From Candidatus Eremiobacteraceae bacterium (lineage in GTDB: Bacteria > Vulcanimicrobiota > Vulcanimicrobiia > Eremiobacterales > Eremiobacteraceae), in contig DATGJI010000052.1 in the NCBI GenBank assembly GCA_035295225.1, forward strand, positions 208,035 through 272,034: 64,000 nt of DNA. The letters run 5' to 3'. The notes under the pieces are model-generated. The model saw only the letters and a program-made list of their open reading frames with translations, searched no databases and had not been told where the DNA came from. Shown here piece by piece: positions 35,316 to 43,606 of the stretch. A program made the position numbers and the translations under genes. Numbering within the stretch: position 1 is the first letter of the stretch; each line of letters begins with the position of its first letter.

Positions 35316-36518
35316 ATGGCAAGTCAAGTGCGCACGTCCATCGGGTTTCTCCTCACCGGAATCCTCGGCGTACTCGTCGGAGCATTGATCGTCGCTTGCG
35401 CGTCGGGCAAGATCCTGGGATCCGCAGCGGCGCAAAACCAGAACGTCGCCTCCGCAGCGGCGCTCCACGCGAATCTCAATCCCGACATCGAACAGCGGAT
35501 CATCGAGGCCGTCAAGCAGTCGGAACCGTCCGTGGTCCTGATCAAATCGACCGTGCATGGTGTCCAGCAGTTCTATAATCCGTTCGGCCAAGATCCGTTC
35601 TTCAAACAGTTCTTCGGCCCGCAGGGCGCTCAGCCGTTCACCGCGACCGCGTCCGGCTCGGGCTTCATCTATCAGCGTGACGGCGACACCGCGTATATCG
35701 CCACCAATGCCCACGTCGTGTACAAAGCGGATAACATCCAAGTGTTGCTCTCCAACGGCCGCAAGTTCGCAGGGTCGGTCGTCGGCAAAGACATGCAGGA
35801 CGACGTCGCGCTCGTCAAGATCACGGGGTCGAATCTTCCGCCCGCGTTGCCCATCGGAGATTCACGCATTCTCCAGCAGGGAGAGTTCGTGCTGGCGATC
35901 GGCGAGCCGGTCGAGTTGCAGAACTCGGTCTCGTTCGGCATCGTCGCCAACGTCGACCGCCAAGGCATCACGGCCGGCGGTGAGGCGGACATCCCGACGA
36001 TCCACTACAACGACCTCATTCAGATCACCACGCCGATCAACCCCGGCAATTCCGGCGGCCCGCTGATCACCGATACGGGCGAAGTCGTGGGCATCAACGC
36101 GGTCGTGGATTCGGGCGCGCAGAACATCGGCTTTGCCGTGCCGATGCACAATGCCGGACCCATTCTCGCCGACATTCAGAGCGGAAAGTATATCGCCGCG
36201 ACGCACCCGTTCATCGGTGTCCAGATGGCGCCGCTTGACACGCGCTGGCGCAACTACCTCGGCTATAACGGCAAGACGGGCGTGCTCGTCGCCGCGGTCG
36301 TGCAGGGCAGTCCGGCCGATCAGGCAGGCTTGCAGCAAGGCGACGTCATCGAGCAGATCAATCGTCAGTCTGTGGCATCGCCGGACGACGTGACCAAAGT
36401 CATCAAGGCCATGAAGGTCGGCGAAAAGGCGACTCTCGTGGTGTGGCGGCAGGGCAACGTCCAACCCGTGGACGTCACCCTCGGAGACGAGAACAACTTC
36501 AACCTTCCGCAAGGCTGA
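35316..36518 (+). CDS. htrA: HtrA/DegP-type serine protease with PDZ domain
   Basis: The 400-residue product has an N-terminal membrane anchor (about 8-30), a trypsin-like domain with the triad His 133 (ATNAHVV), Asp 163 (QDDVALVKI) and Ser 246 (NPGNSGGPLI), and one PDZ domain (about 295-390). It degrades or refolds damaged envelope proteins in the periplasm. ATG 35316 is chosen as it precedes the anchor directly; the frame is open for 19 more codons upstream. The promoter carries a CIRCE-type operator, implying heat-shock control. Confidence 0.95.
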   Translation: MASQVRTSIGFLLTGILGVLVGALIVACASGKILGSAAAQNQNVASAAALHANLNPDIEQRIIEAVKQSEPSVVLIKSTVHGVQQFYNPFGQDPFFKQFFGPQGAQPFTATASGSGFIYQRDGDTAYIATNAHVVYKADNIQVLLSNGRKFAGSVVGKDMQDDVALVKITGSNLPPALPIGDSRILQQGEFVLAIGEPVELQNSVSFGIVANVDRQGITAGGEADIPTIHYNDLIQITTPINPGNSGGPLITDTGEVVGINAVVDSGAQNIGFAVPMHNAGPILADIQSGKYIAATHPFIGVQMAPLDTRWRNYLGYNGKTGVLVAAVVQGSPADQAGLQQGDVIEQINRQSVASPDDVTKVIKAMKVGEKATLVVWRQGNVQPVDVTLGDENNFNLPQG

Positions 36519-36546
36519 TACGCGCGTCGCCAACCCCGCTTCTTCG

Positions 36547-36618
36547 TAGCAGGGCGAGCAAAACGCTCGCCCTGCGCGGAATAGCGTGAACAGAGAGGGC
36601 GAGCGATGCTCGCCCTAC
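36547..36618. repeat. two family C hairpins between htrA and dnaK
   Basis: The first hairpin is GTAGCAGGGCGAGC-AAAAC-GCTCGCCCT (36547-36573) and the second AGAGGGCGAGC-GAT-GCTCGCCCTAC (36595-36618). They fill most of the 149-base gap before dnaK. No HAIR-type (HspR) or CIRCE-type operator was found in this gap. Confidence 0.85.
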
Positions 36619-36667
36619 TACATTCAAAAATATCGGATTCACAAGTATCTCGGAGGAACCAATCATC

Positions 36668-38530
36668 ATGGCAAAAGTCGTCGGCATAGATCTCGGCACG
36701 ACCAACTCGGTCGTGGCCTGTATGGAGGGGACGACGCCCACAGTCATCACCAATTCGGAAGGCAGCCGACTGACGCCGTCTGTCGTCGCGTTCACGAAGA
36801 GCGGCGAGCGGCTCGTCGGCCAGCTCGCGAAACGCCAAGCCATCACCAATCCGGACCGCACCGTCTCATCGATCAAGCGGCATATGGGCACCGATTTCAA
36901 GGTGACCATTGACGGCAAGAATTACACGCCGCAAGAGATCTCTGCCATGGTGCTGCAGAAACTCGCCAACGATGCGAGCACGTATCTCGGCGAGAAGGTC
37001 ACGCAAGCGGTCATCACGGTGCCTGCGTACTTCAACGACGCACAGCGCCAGGCCACGAAAGACGCGGGCCGCATTGCGGGCCTCGAAGTCTTGCGCATCA
37101 TCAATGAGCCGACCGCCGCCGCACTTGCGTACGGCCTGGACAAGAAGGGCAACGAGACCATTCTCGTCTGGGACTTGGGCGGCGGCACGTTCGACGTCTC
37201 GGTGCTCGAAGTGGGCGACGGCGTTTTCGAAGTCAAGTCCACCAACGGCGACACACGTCTCGGCGGCGACGACTACGACAAGCGCATCGTCGACTGGCTG
37301 GTCGCTGAGTTCAAGAAAGATCAAGGCATCGATCTGTCGGGTGACCGGCAGGCGCTGCAGCGCTTGACCGAAGCCGCCGAAAAAGCCAAGGTCGAGCTCT
37401 CGTCCATGACTCAGACATCCATCAACCTGCCCTTTGTGACCGCAGACCAGAACGGTCCGAAGCATTTGGACTACACGCTGACGCGCGCCAAGTTCGAGCA
37501 GCTGACGGAAGATCTGACCAACCGCTGCCGCAAACCGTTCGAGCAGGCGCTCGCGGATGCGAAGCTCACCGTCAAGGAGATCCAAGAAGTCGTGCTCGTC
37601 GGCGGATCCACGCGCATGCCGGCGATCGTGGAGCTCGTCAAGCAGCTCACGGGCAAAGAACCGCATCAGGGCGTCAATCCGGATGAAGTCGTGGCCGTAG
37701 GCGCTGCGATCCAAGCCGGTGTGCTCTCGGGCGACGTGCACAACGTCGTGCTGTTGGACGTCACGCCGCTCTCGCTCGGTCTCGAGACGCTCGGCGGCGT
37801 CATGACCAAGCTCATCGAACGCAACACCACGATCCCCACGCGCAAGTCGCAGACGTTCACCACGGCCGAAGACGGCCAGACGTCGGTGGACATCAGCGTC
37901 TTCCAGGGCGAGCGCGAGATGGCGCGCGCCAACAAGGCGCTCGGCCAGTTCCGGCTCGAGGGCATCGCGCCAGCGCCGCGCGGCGTGCCGCAGGTCGAAG
38001 TCGCCTTCGATATCGACGCGAACGGCATCACGCACGTGAGCGCCAAAGATCTCGGCACGGGTAAGGAACAGCGCATCACGATCACTGCGTCGAGCAATCT
38101 TTCCAAGGATGAAGTCGATCGCATGGTCCGCGAAGCCGAATCGCACGCCGACGACGACCGCAAGCAGCGCGAGGCGGCGGACGCGCGCAATCGTGCCGAT
38201 CAACTCGTGTACGTGACGGAGAAGACGCTGAAAGAAGTCGGCGACAAAGCGGCAGCTTCAGATCGACAAGACGTCGAAAAGGCGCTGGACAATCTCAAGT
38301 CGCTGCTCAAGACGGGCTCGCCTGAGGAACTCACGAAGGCGTCGGATCAGCTGCAAGAGATCTCGCTCAAGCTGGGCCAGCACATCTACGAGCAGGCCAG
38401 AGCGAGCGGCGGCGACGGTTCGACCACCGGCAACGGCACCACGTCGTCTGAAGGTCAGGAGACGGCAGGGGCCGGAGCCGCATCTTCGCCCGACGGCGAT
38501 GTCATCGACGCAGAGTTCAAAGAACGGTAA
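36668..38530 (+). CDS. dnaK: molecular chaperone DnaK (Hsp70)
   Basis: The 620-residue chaperone starts with the ATPase signature [12 protein letters not shown] and carries [19 protein letters not shown] and LVGGSTRMP signatures; the C-terminal substrate-binding domain and lid follow. It binds unfolded chains in an ATP cycle controlled by DnaJ and GrpE, both encoded next. The ribosome binding site TCGGAGGAACC is strong. The gene order dnaK-grpE-dnaJ-hspR is the arrangement known from Actinobacteria and some other phyla. Confidence 0.98.
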   Translation: MAKVVGIDLGTTNSVVACMEGTTPTVITNSEGSRLTPSVVAFTKSGERLVGQLAKRQAITNPDRTVSSIKRHMGTDFKVTIDGKNYTPQEISAMVLQKLANDASTYLGEKVTQAVITVPAYFNDAQRQATKDAGRIAGLEVLRIINEPTAAALAYGLDKKGNETILVWDLGGGTFDVSVLEVGDGVFEVKSTNGDTRLGGDDYDKRIVDWLVAEFKKDQGIDLSGDRQALQRLTEAAEKAKVELSSMTQTSINLPFVTADQNGPKHLDYTLTRAKFEQLTEDLTNRCRKPFEQALADAKLTVKEIQEVVLVGGSTRMPAIVELVKQLTGKEPHQGVNPDEVVAVGAAIQAGVLSGDVHNVVLLDVTPLSLGLETLGGVMTKLIERNTTIPTRKSQTFTTAEDGQTSVDISVFQGEREMARANKALGQFRLEGIAPAPRGVPQVEVAFDIDANGITHVSAKDLGTGKEQRITITASSNLSKDEVDRMVREAESHADDDRKQREAADARNRADQLVYVTEKTLKEVGDKAAASDRQDVEKALDNLKSLLKTGSPEELTKASDQLQEISLKLGQHIYEQARASGGDGSTTGNGTTSSEGQETAGAGAASSPDGDVIDAEFKER

Positions 38531-38537
38531 AGGCAGA

Positions 38538-39119
38538 ATGCCCGATCTAAATCCGGTTGACGAGTTCGATTCATTGTCGGGCGCGCCGGTGCCCGGAATC
38601 GACGACGCTGCGCCGGCGGACCAGCGCGCAGATGGGCAGGCCGACGGCGATGTCGCGCGGCTGAAGGCAGAGCTTGCGGCCGCGCGCGCCGATGCCGATG
38701 AACAGCGCGACCGCTATCTGCGCTCGCTTGCGGATTTCGAGAACTACAAGAAGCGAGTGGACCGCACGACTGCCGACCGATCGGCGGAAGGCCGCCGCGA
38801 TCTGCTCAAGCGAGTCCTGGGAGTGCTCGACAATCTCTATCGCGCCGCCGCATATCGCGAACAGGGCGCTGCTGCCGAGCAGCTCGTCGACGGCCTGCTC
38901 GCCACGGTGAAGCAGTTCACGACGTTGCTTGAAAACGAGGGCGTGCGGCCGATCGAAGTGGTCGGGCGCCCGTTCGATCCTGCCGTCGCGGAGGCGGTTG
39001 CCACTCGCCCGAACGCCGATGTGGCCGAACATACGGTGCTCGACGAAGCTCGCAAAGGGTATCGAATCGGCGACGAAGTCTTACGCCCGGCACAAGTGAT
39101 CGTCTCAACGGCCGACTGA
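38538..39119 (+). CDS. grpE: nucleotide exchange factor GrpE
   Basis: The 193-residue product has an acidic, variable N-terminus, a long helix ([20 protein letters not shown]) and the C-terminal beta domain with the conserved segment ([20 protein letters not shown]). GrpE releases ADP from DnaK. ATG 38538 follows the dnaK stop by 7 bases; a start 13 codons upstream would overlap dnaK. DnaJ starts one base after its stop. Confidence 0.96.
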   Translation: MPDLNPVDEFDSLSGAPVPGIDDAAPADQRADGQADGDVARLKAELAAARADADEQRDRYLRSLADFENYKKRVDRTTADRSAEGRRDLLKRVLGVLDNLYRAAAYREQGAAAEQLVDGLLATVKQFTTLLENEGVRPIEVVGRPFDPAVAEAVATRPNADVAEHTVLDEARKGYRIGDEVLRPAQVIVSTAD

Positions 39120-39120
39120 T

Positions 39121-40152
39121 ATGGCCGTCCAATATAAGGATTACTACAAAATCCTGGACGTGCCCAAGTCTGCGACGGCAAAAGAGATCAAGTCCGCCTA
39201 CCGCAAACTTGCCCGCAAGTGGCATCCCGACGTCAACCCCAATAAGAAAAAAGAAGCCGAAGAGAAATTCAAAGAGATCGCCGAGGCATACGAAGTGCTC
39301 GGCGATCCCGAAAAGCGCAAGACCTACGACACGCTGGGGCCGGATTGGCAATCGCGCGCGCAAGCGCCGCCGCCCGGTTACGGCCAATGGCCTGGCGGCA
39401 TGGGCGGGCAGAGCGTCCATTTCGAGAACGGCGATTTTGAAGACGCCGGTTTTTCCGATTTCTTCCAGGCATTCTTCGGCAACATCGGCCGCAACGCGGG
39501 CGGCGGTGGCGCCGCCGGGAGTGTGCGGCGCGGTCAGCGCGGCATGCGCGGACAAGACATCGAATCGGAGTTGCACCTCTCGTTACGCGAAGCATTTTCG
39601 GGCGGCCCGCGTTCGATATCGCTGCAGACGCAGAGCGCGTGCCCGCGCTGCCACGGCACGGGCAGCGACAACGGCAAGCTCTGTCACCAGTGCCGGGGCA
39701 CCGGCACCGTCGCCGCGCAGCGCACGCTTGATGTCACCATCCCCGCGGGCGTTCGCGACGGCCAACGCATACGGCTTGCCGGTCAGGGCGGGCCCGGCTT
39801 AGGCGGAGGTCAGAACGGCGACCTCTACATGGTGATGCGCATCGGCCGCGATCCGGTTTTCGAGCGGCGCGGCGACGATCTCTATATCGAGCACCCGGTC
39901 AGCGTCTACACGCTCGTGCTCGGCGGCGAGATCACGGTGCCGACGATGACGGGTCAGATCGACGTCAAGGTTCCACCCGGCTCCCAGAACGGCCGCACGT
40001 TGCGCGTGACCGGCAAGGGCATGCCTCGCGTCGGCTCGGGCAATGGGTTTGGCGATCTTTACGTCAAGCTCGCGGCGCAGGTGCCGACGAATCTGACGGA
40101 CGCGGAGCGAGAACTTTTCAAACAACTGGCAGAACTAGCGAAGGCACGCTGA
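39121..40152 (+). CDS. dnaJ: DnaJ-type co-chaperone with a reduced zinc-binding domain
   Basis: The 343-residue product has an N-terminal J domain with HPD at about 35-37, a Gly-rich linker and the C-terminal substrate-binding domains. The zinc-binding domain, near residue 173, has only two CxxCxGxG repeats (CPRCHGTG and CHQCRGTG) instead of the usual four, so it can hold one zinc rather than two. It stimulates the DnaK ATPase. It lies between grpE and hspR in one operon, with the hspR start overlapping its stop. Confidence 0.95.
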   Translation: MAVQYKDYYKILDVPKSATAKEIKSAYRKLARKWHPDVNPNKKKEAEEKFKEIAEAYEVLGDPEKRKTYDTLGPDWQSRAQAPPPGYGQWPGGMGGQSVHFENGDFEDAGFSDFFQAFFGNIGRNAGGGGAAGSVRRGQRGMRGQDIESELHLSLREAFSGGPRSISLQTQSACPRCHGTGSDNGKLCHQCRGTGTVAAQRTLDVTIPAGVRDGQRIRLAGQGGPGLGGGQNGDLYMVMRIGRDPVFERRGDDLYIEHPVSVYTLVLGGEITVPTMTGQIDVKVPPGSQNGRTLRVTGKGMPRVGSGNGFGDLYVKLAAQVPTNLTDAERELFKQLAELAKAR

Positions 40153-40421
40153 TGGACACTGAGACGGTCGACGGGCTCTATGCGATCACGGCGATCGCAG
40201 GCCATTTCGACGTGCAGCCGGAGACGCTCGTGCGCTACGAGCGGGCGGGACTTTTGCGGCCCACAATCGTCAACGAGGTGCGCTTCTACACCGCTGCGGA
40301 CGTCGACCGGCTCTCCACGATCCGCCGGCTCACGGACATCTGCGGCCTGAATCTGGCCGGCGTCGATGTCGTGCTCCGGCTACTCGACGAGATCCAGATC
40401 CTGCAGCGCCAACTCACCTAA
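40152..40421 (+). CDS. hspR: HspR-like MerR-family regulator
   Basis: This 89-residue protein has a MerR-type winged helix (VQPETLVRYERAGLLRPTIV) and a short coiled-coil helix. HspR represses the dnaK operon, using DnaK as co-repressor. The position right after dnaJ fits. It lacks the longer C-terminal tail of actinobacterial HspR. Its TAA stop overlaps the stop of the convergent methyltransferase gene in the four bases CTAA. Confidence 0.88.
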   Translation: MDTETVDGLYAITAIAGHFDVQPETLVRYERAGLLRPTIVNEVRFYTAADVDRLSTIRRLTDICGLNLAGVDVVLRLLDEIQILQRQLT

Positions 40422-41281
40422 CCGGTTTTTCGTTCCAGTAAAGCCATCGCCGACCAATACTTCGGGTCTCGTGCCCGCAATATGCCGAGGGCGCGGAGAA
40501 ACGCGGCGCCGCGCATCTCGCGTTTGAGCCGTCGTGCCTCACCGATCATATCGCGCACTTCGCGCGGCACCCAGCCTTGCGCCGCGTGAAACGCTAGACC
40601 GTTTTTCGGCCCGAACAGCATGGGCGCGTTCGCGGCCTCTAAACCCTTGTGATAGCCGCGCCGCATGAAGTCGAGAATTGCGGGCGATGCTTGATCGATG
40701 AGCCAGAGCGCGAAGTTCGGACACGCGTAGAGGTCGCGCCCCAAGCGTGCCACGTTTTCCTCGGACAGATAGACCGTCAGACCTTCGCTCACGACCAGCA
40801 CGCGCTTGCACTGCGCATTGACCCGTGCGAAAAGCGCGGTACGTGGGCCCTCTTCCGAAAGATCGATTGCCACACGCTCGATCCTGCAGGCGGACGGCAC
40901 GCCCGCAAGGCTTTCGTTCTTGTAAGCGACCATCGCCGGCAAGTCGACCTCGATCCACAGCAGATTTGGCGGCAAGGCAAGCCGCTGCGGGCGCGTGTCG
41001 AGACCGGCGCCAAGATTGAGCACGCAGTCGCAGCCGCCCACCGTCACCTCGCGCATGATCAATTCGTCGAAGACGGCGGTGCGGACGATCATGGCCCACG
41101 CCGCCGATCTCCCCGGACGGCTGAAGCCTGCCATCGCGACGCCGGCGTTTCCGGCGAACGTGCGAGCGTATGGATCGCGGAAAATCGCGTCGGGTCTGTC
41201 GGTCTCTTGTGCGCGGTATGCCGCGATCCAGCGCGCCGTATCCGCGACGCTGTGGAAACGCGAGATCGGCTGCTCGCTCAT
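40418..41281 (-). CDS. class I SAM-dependent methyltransferase, LCM (leucine carboxyl methyltransferase-like) family
   Basis: The 287-residue product has the LCM/Ppm1-type fold: the N-terminal IAAYRAQETDRPDAIFRDPY segment, the SAM loop VLNLGAGLDTRP and the acidic residue in WIEVDLP. In bacteria this family methylates polyketides, small acids or unknown acceptors. ATG 41279-41281 overlaps the ligase-like stop (ATGA), so the two proteins are made together. The methyl acceptor is unknown. Confidence 0.88.
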   Translation of the reverse strand: MSEQPISRFHSVADTARWIAAYRAQETDRPDAIFRDPYARTFAGNAGVAMAGFSRPGRSAAWAMIVRTAVFDELIMREVTVGGCDCVLNLGAGLDTRPQRLALPPNLLWIEVDLPAMVAYKNESLAGVPSACRIERVAIDLSEEGPRTALFARVNAQCKRVLVVSEGLTVYLSEENVARLGRDLYACPNFALWLIDQASPAILDFMRRGYHKGLEAANAPMLFGPKNGLAFHAAQGWVPREVRDMIGEARRLKREMRGAAFLRALGILRARDPKYWSAMALLERKTG

Positions 41282-42213
41282 GCCGGCGGTATTCCGCGAA
41301 TCTGGATGCCAAATTTCTGTTCGAAATCTTCGCGCGCTTGCGCCGGTATGGCGCTGCCCGTGACGACCGCTAAACGGACTGAGGTGTGGCTGCCGCTTTG
41401 CGGCGGCCCTCCGAAGAGCAGATCGTAGAACTGTGTAGGAACGAGCGCGAGCCACGTGGCGCGCTGCGCCGCGACCAGCTCCCAGAACCTGCGCCCATCG
41501 AAGCGCTCGGGCACGACGCACTGTCCGCCCGATGTGAGCGCCGCGACGAGCGCGGTCACGCCGTCGCGATGACCGAGCTGAATCGCGCAGATCGCTCTGT
41601 CTGTCTCGACGAGATGGAGTTCCGACGTCAGCGCGTTCGCATCCGAAAGCAGATCGGCATGCGTGCGCCGCACCGGTTCGAAACCGTCCGTGTGCGCGCG
41701 ATACGATTCTACGGCGACCGCGTCGCTCGCGACATTGAGCAGCTGGTGGTGATCGGAATGTGCGGCCGCCGCAAGCGCCGCGTCCAGCTCGATATCTCCG
41801 TCCTCCGGCGAGCGTGCGCCGGCGACGATCGTGGCGCGCAGCGTCGTGCACTCGCGGCGCAATCCGTGCAGCTCGACGAGCCGTTTCTGATCGATCGCGA
41901 GCGCCTTCGCACCGCTCGCCATGATCAAGTCGCGGGCGTCAGGACCCTTGAGCATCGGATCGATGGGCACGACGGCCGCGCCCAGCCGCCACGCACCAAG
42001 CAGGCACGTGACGTATGAGAGCCCATTGCCCATCATGATCGCAAAACGGTCGCCTGCCGATACCCCGCGGACCGCGAGCGCTCGCGAAAAGTCGCGCGCT
42101 CGCGAGGCGATATCGGCGAACGTCAATTCGACGTGTTCGTCCGGAAAAACGAGAGCGGTGGCGGAGCCTTCCCGATCGGCTCGCTCCGCGAGCACGTGGC
42201 TTACGGTCCCCAT
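41278..42213 (-). CDS. truncated, probably inactive AMP-binding ligase-like protein
   Basis: The 311 residues cover only the N-terminal part of an acyl-CoA ligase/adenylation domain: the start MGTVSHVLAERADREG, the MMGNGLSYVTCLLGAWRLGA helix and the PAQAREDFEQKFGIQIRG segment. In the position of the ATP-binding YTSGTTGxPKG loop the sequence is YRAHTDGFEPVRRTH, without the Gly/Lys pattern. The later motifs (YGMTE, GWFxTGD, catalytic Lys) are absent because the protein stops early. It therefore looks non-catalytic. Its stop overlaps the methyltransferase start, so both are translated together. Confidence 0.75.
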   Translation of the reverse strand: MGTVSHVLAERADREGSATALVFPDEHVELTFADIASRARDFSRALAVRGVSAGDRFAIMMGNGLSYVTCLLGAWRLGAAVVPIDPMLKGPDARDLIMASGAKALAIDQKRLVELHGLRRECTTLRATIVAGARSPEDGDIELDAALAAAAHSDHHQLLNVASDAVAVESYRAHTDGFEPVRRTHADLLSDANALTSELHLVETDRAICAIQLGHRDGVTALVAALTSGGQCVVPERFDGRRFWELVAAQRATWLALVPTQFYDLLFGGPPQSGSHTSVRLAVVTGSAIPAQAREDFEQKFGIQIRGIPPA

Positions 42214-42346
42214 TCGATGCGATCCATTCGCCCCGCATTTGCTCCGCGCGCCTGCCGCCCTGCAACTGAGAGCAGACCAAGGGCGCTCACTGCGCCGGAC
42301 AGAACCCATGGGCGTTGTTCTTTAGACGTTGAGGAGAAACGCCGAC

Positions 42347-43501
42347 ATGCTGGCACCGGAACGGAACGCCGAGTCGCTCGAGATGGAGCGCATGATATTG
42401 GATACGGTCCGGCGCATCACGGCCGAAAAAGTTGCACCGCGCGCCGCCGAGATCGACGCGACCGGGAACTATCCTAAAGATATTCGCGACATATTCGCCG
42501 AGAACGAACTCTTCAGCGTGCCCTTCCCCGAGGAATATGGCGGGCTCGGTTCCTTTGCGACGTACGTCAAAGTCGTCGAAGAAGTGAGCAAGGCGTGCGC
42601 GTCGTCGGGTCTCATCATCGCGGTTCAAGAGCTCGGCGGACTGCCGATCATGATCGCGGGCAATGAGGCACAGAAGAAAGAGTACCTGCCGAAACTCTCC
42701 AGCGGCGAGCTGATGGCCTCGTACGCGCTCACCGAAGCATCGTCGGGATCGGACGCCGCCAACATGCGCACGACGGCGGTCCGCGACGGCGATCGCTATG
42801 TGCTCAACGGCACCAAAGTCTTCATCACCAATGTCGCCGTGGCCGACATCTGCATCGTGTTCGCCTCCACGAACAAAGAACTCGGTCCGAAGGGCGTCTC
42901 GGCCTTCATTTGCCACACCGACGACCCGGGCTTCAAGTTGGGCAAGGTCGAGCACAAGATGGGCATTCGCGGGTCACCGACCAACGAAGTCGTGCTGGAA
43001 AACTGCACGATTCCCGCCAACCGTCTGTTAGGCGCCGAAGGTGAGGGCTTCCGCATCGCGATGAAGACGCTGGACAAATCGCGTCCGGGCGTTGCCGCGC
43101 AAGCGCTCGGCATTGCGCAAGGCGCGCTCGACTTCGCCGCAAAGTATCTGCAGGAGCGCGTCGCGTTCGGCAAGCCGTTGTCGAAGCAGCAAGGCCTGCA
43201 GTGGATGATCGCGGACATGGATCTTGAGGTGCAGGCCGCGCGCTTGCTGTTGTATGAAGCGGCTCGCCGTTGCGACTTGGCCACCGATGACGTCACGTAT
43301 TGGGGCGCGCTCTGCAAATTGAAATGCGGCGACGTCGCGATGAGCGTCACGACCGATGCGGTGCAGCTCGTGGGCGGCTACGGCTACATGACCGAGTATC
43401 CGGTGGAACGCATGATGCGCGACGCGAAGATCACGCAGATCTATGAGGGCACGCAGCAGATCCAGCGCATTGTGATCGGCCGCCACATTCTCGGCCGCTG
43501 A
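42347..43501 (+). CDS. acyl-CoA dehydrogenase
   Basis: The 384-residue FAD enzyme oxidises acyl-CoA to enoyl-CoA. It shows the family signatures YALTEASSGSDAANMRTTAV and QIYEGTQQIQRIVIG, with the catalytic Glu near residue 366. ATG 42347 is chosen because GAGGAG lies 10 bases upstream. Sequence is closest to short- or branched-chain type enzymes, but chain length cannot be fixed from sequence. It lies divergent to the ligase-like gene and convergent with metH. Confidence 0.93.
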   Translation: MLAPERNAESLEMERMILDTVRRITAEKVAPRAAEIDATGNYPKDIRDIFAENELFSVPFPEEYGGLGSFATYVKVVEEVSKACASSGLIIAVQELGGLPIMIAGNEAQKKEYLPKLSSGELMASYALTEASSGSDAANMRTTAVRDGDRYVLNGTKVFITNVAVADICIVFASTNKELGPKGVSAFICHTDDPGFKLGKVEHKMGIRGSPTNEVVLENCTIPANRLLGAEGEGFRIAMKTLDKSRPGVAAQALGIAQGALDFAAKYLQERVAFGKPLSKQQGLQWMIADMDLEVQAARLLLYEAARRCDLATDDVTYWGALCKLKCGDVAMSVTTDAVQLVGGYGYMTEYPVERMMRDAKITQIYEGTQQIQRIVIGRHILGR

Positions 43502-43505
43502 CCCT

Positions 43506-43536
43506 GAAGGGGCCGACTTCACGTCGGCCCCTTTTC
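43506..43536. repeat. family A palindromic unit between convergent genes
   Basis: GAAGGGGCCGAC-TTCAC-GTCGGCCCCTTTTC is one hairpin with a T-rich end on the plus strand. It lies right after the acyl-CoA dehydrogenase stop and resembles a terminator. Confidence 0.85.
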
Positions 43537-43579
43537 TTATGTCGTCGTCCCCGTCGTCGGCTGAGCGAATAAACACGGC

Positions 43580-43604
43580 GGCGGACCTTAAAGGTCCGCC
43601 CTAC
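43580..43604. repeat. family B half-repeat at the end of metH
   Basis: GGCGGACC-TTAAA-GGTCCGCCCTAC, one hairpin of family B, ends 2 bases before the metH stop codon region (43607). Confidence 0.8.
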
Positions 43605-43606
43605 AT

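Noticed and set aside
36519..36667. HspR (HAIR) or CIRCE operator before dnaK
   Set aside because: I looked for CTTGAGT-N7-ACTCAAG and TTAGCACTC-type halves and found neither; only family C hairpins are present.
41282..41851. N-terminal extension of the methyltransferase frame
   Set aside because: The extension is Arg/Ala-rich shadow sequence of the overlapping ligase-like gene; the family start is at 41281.
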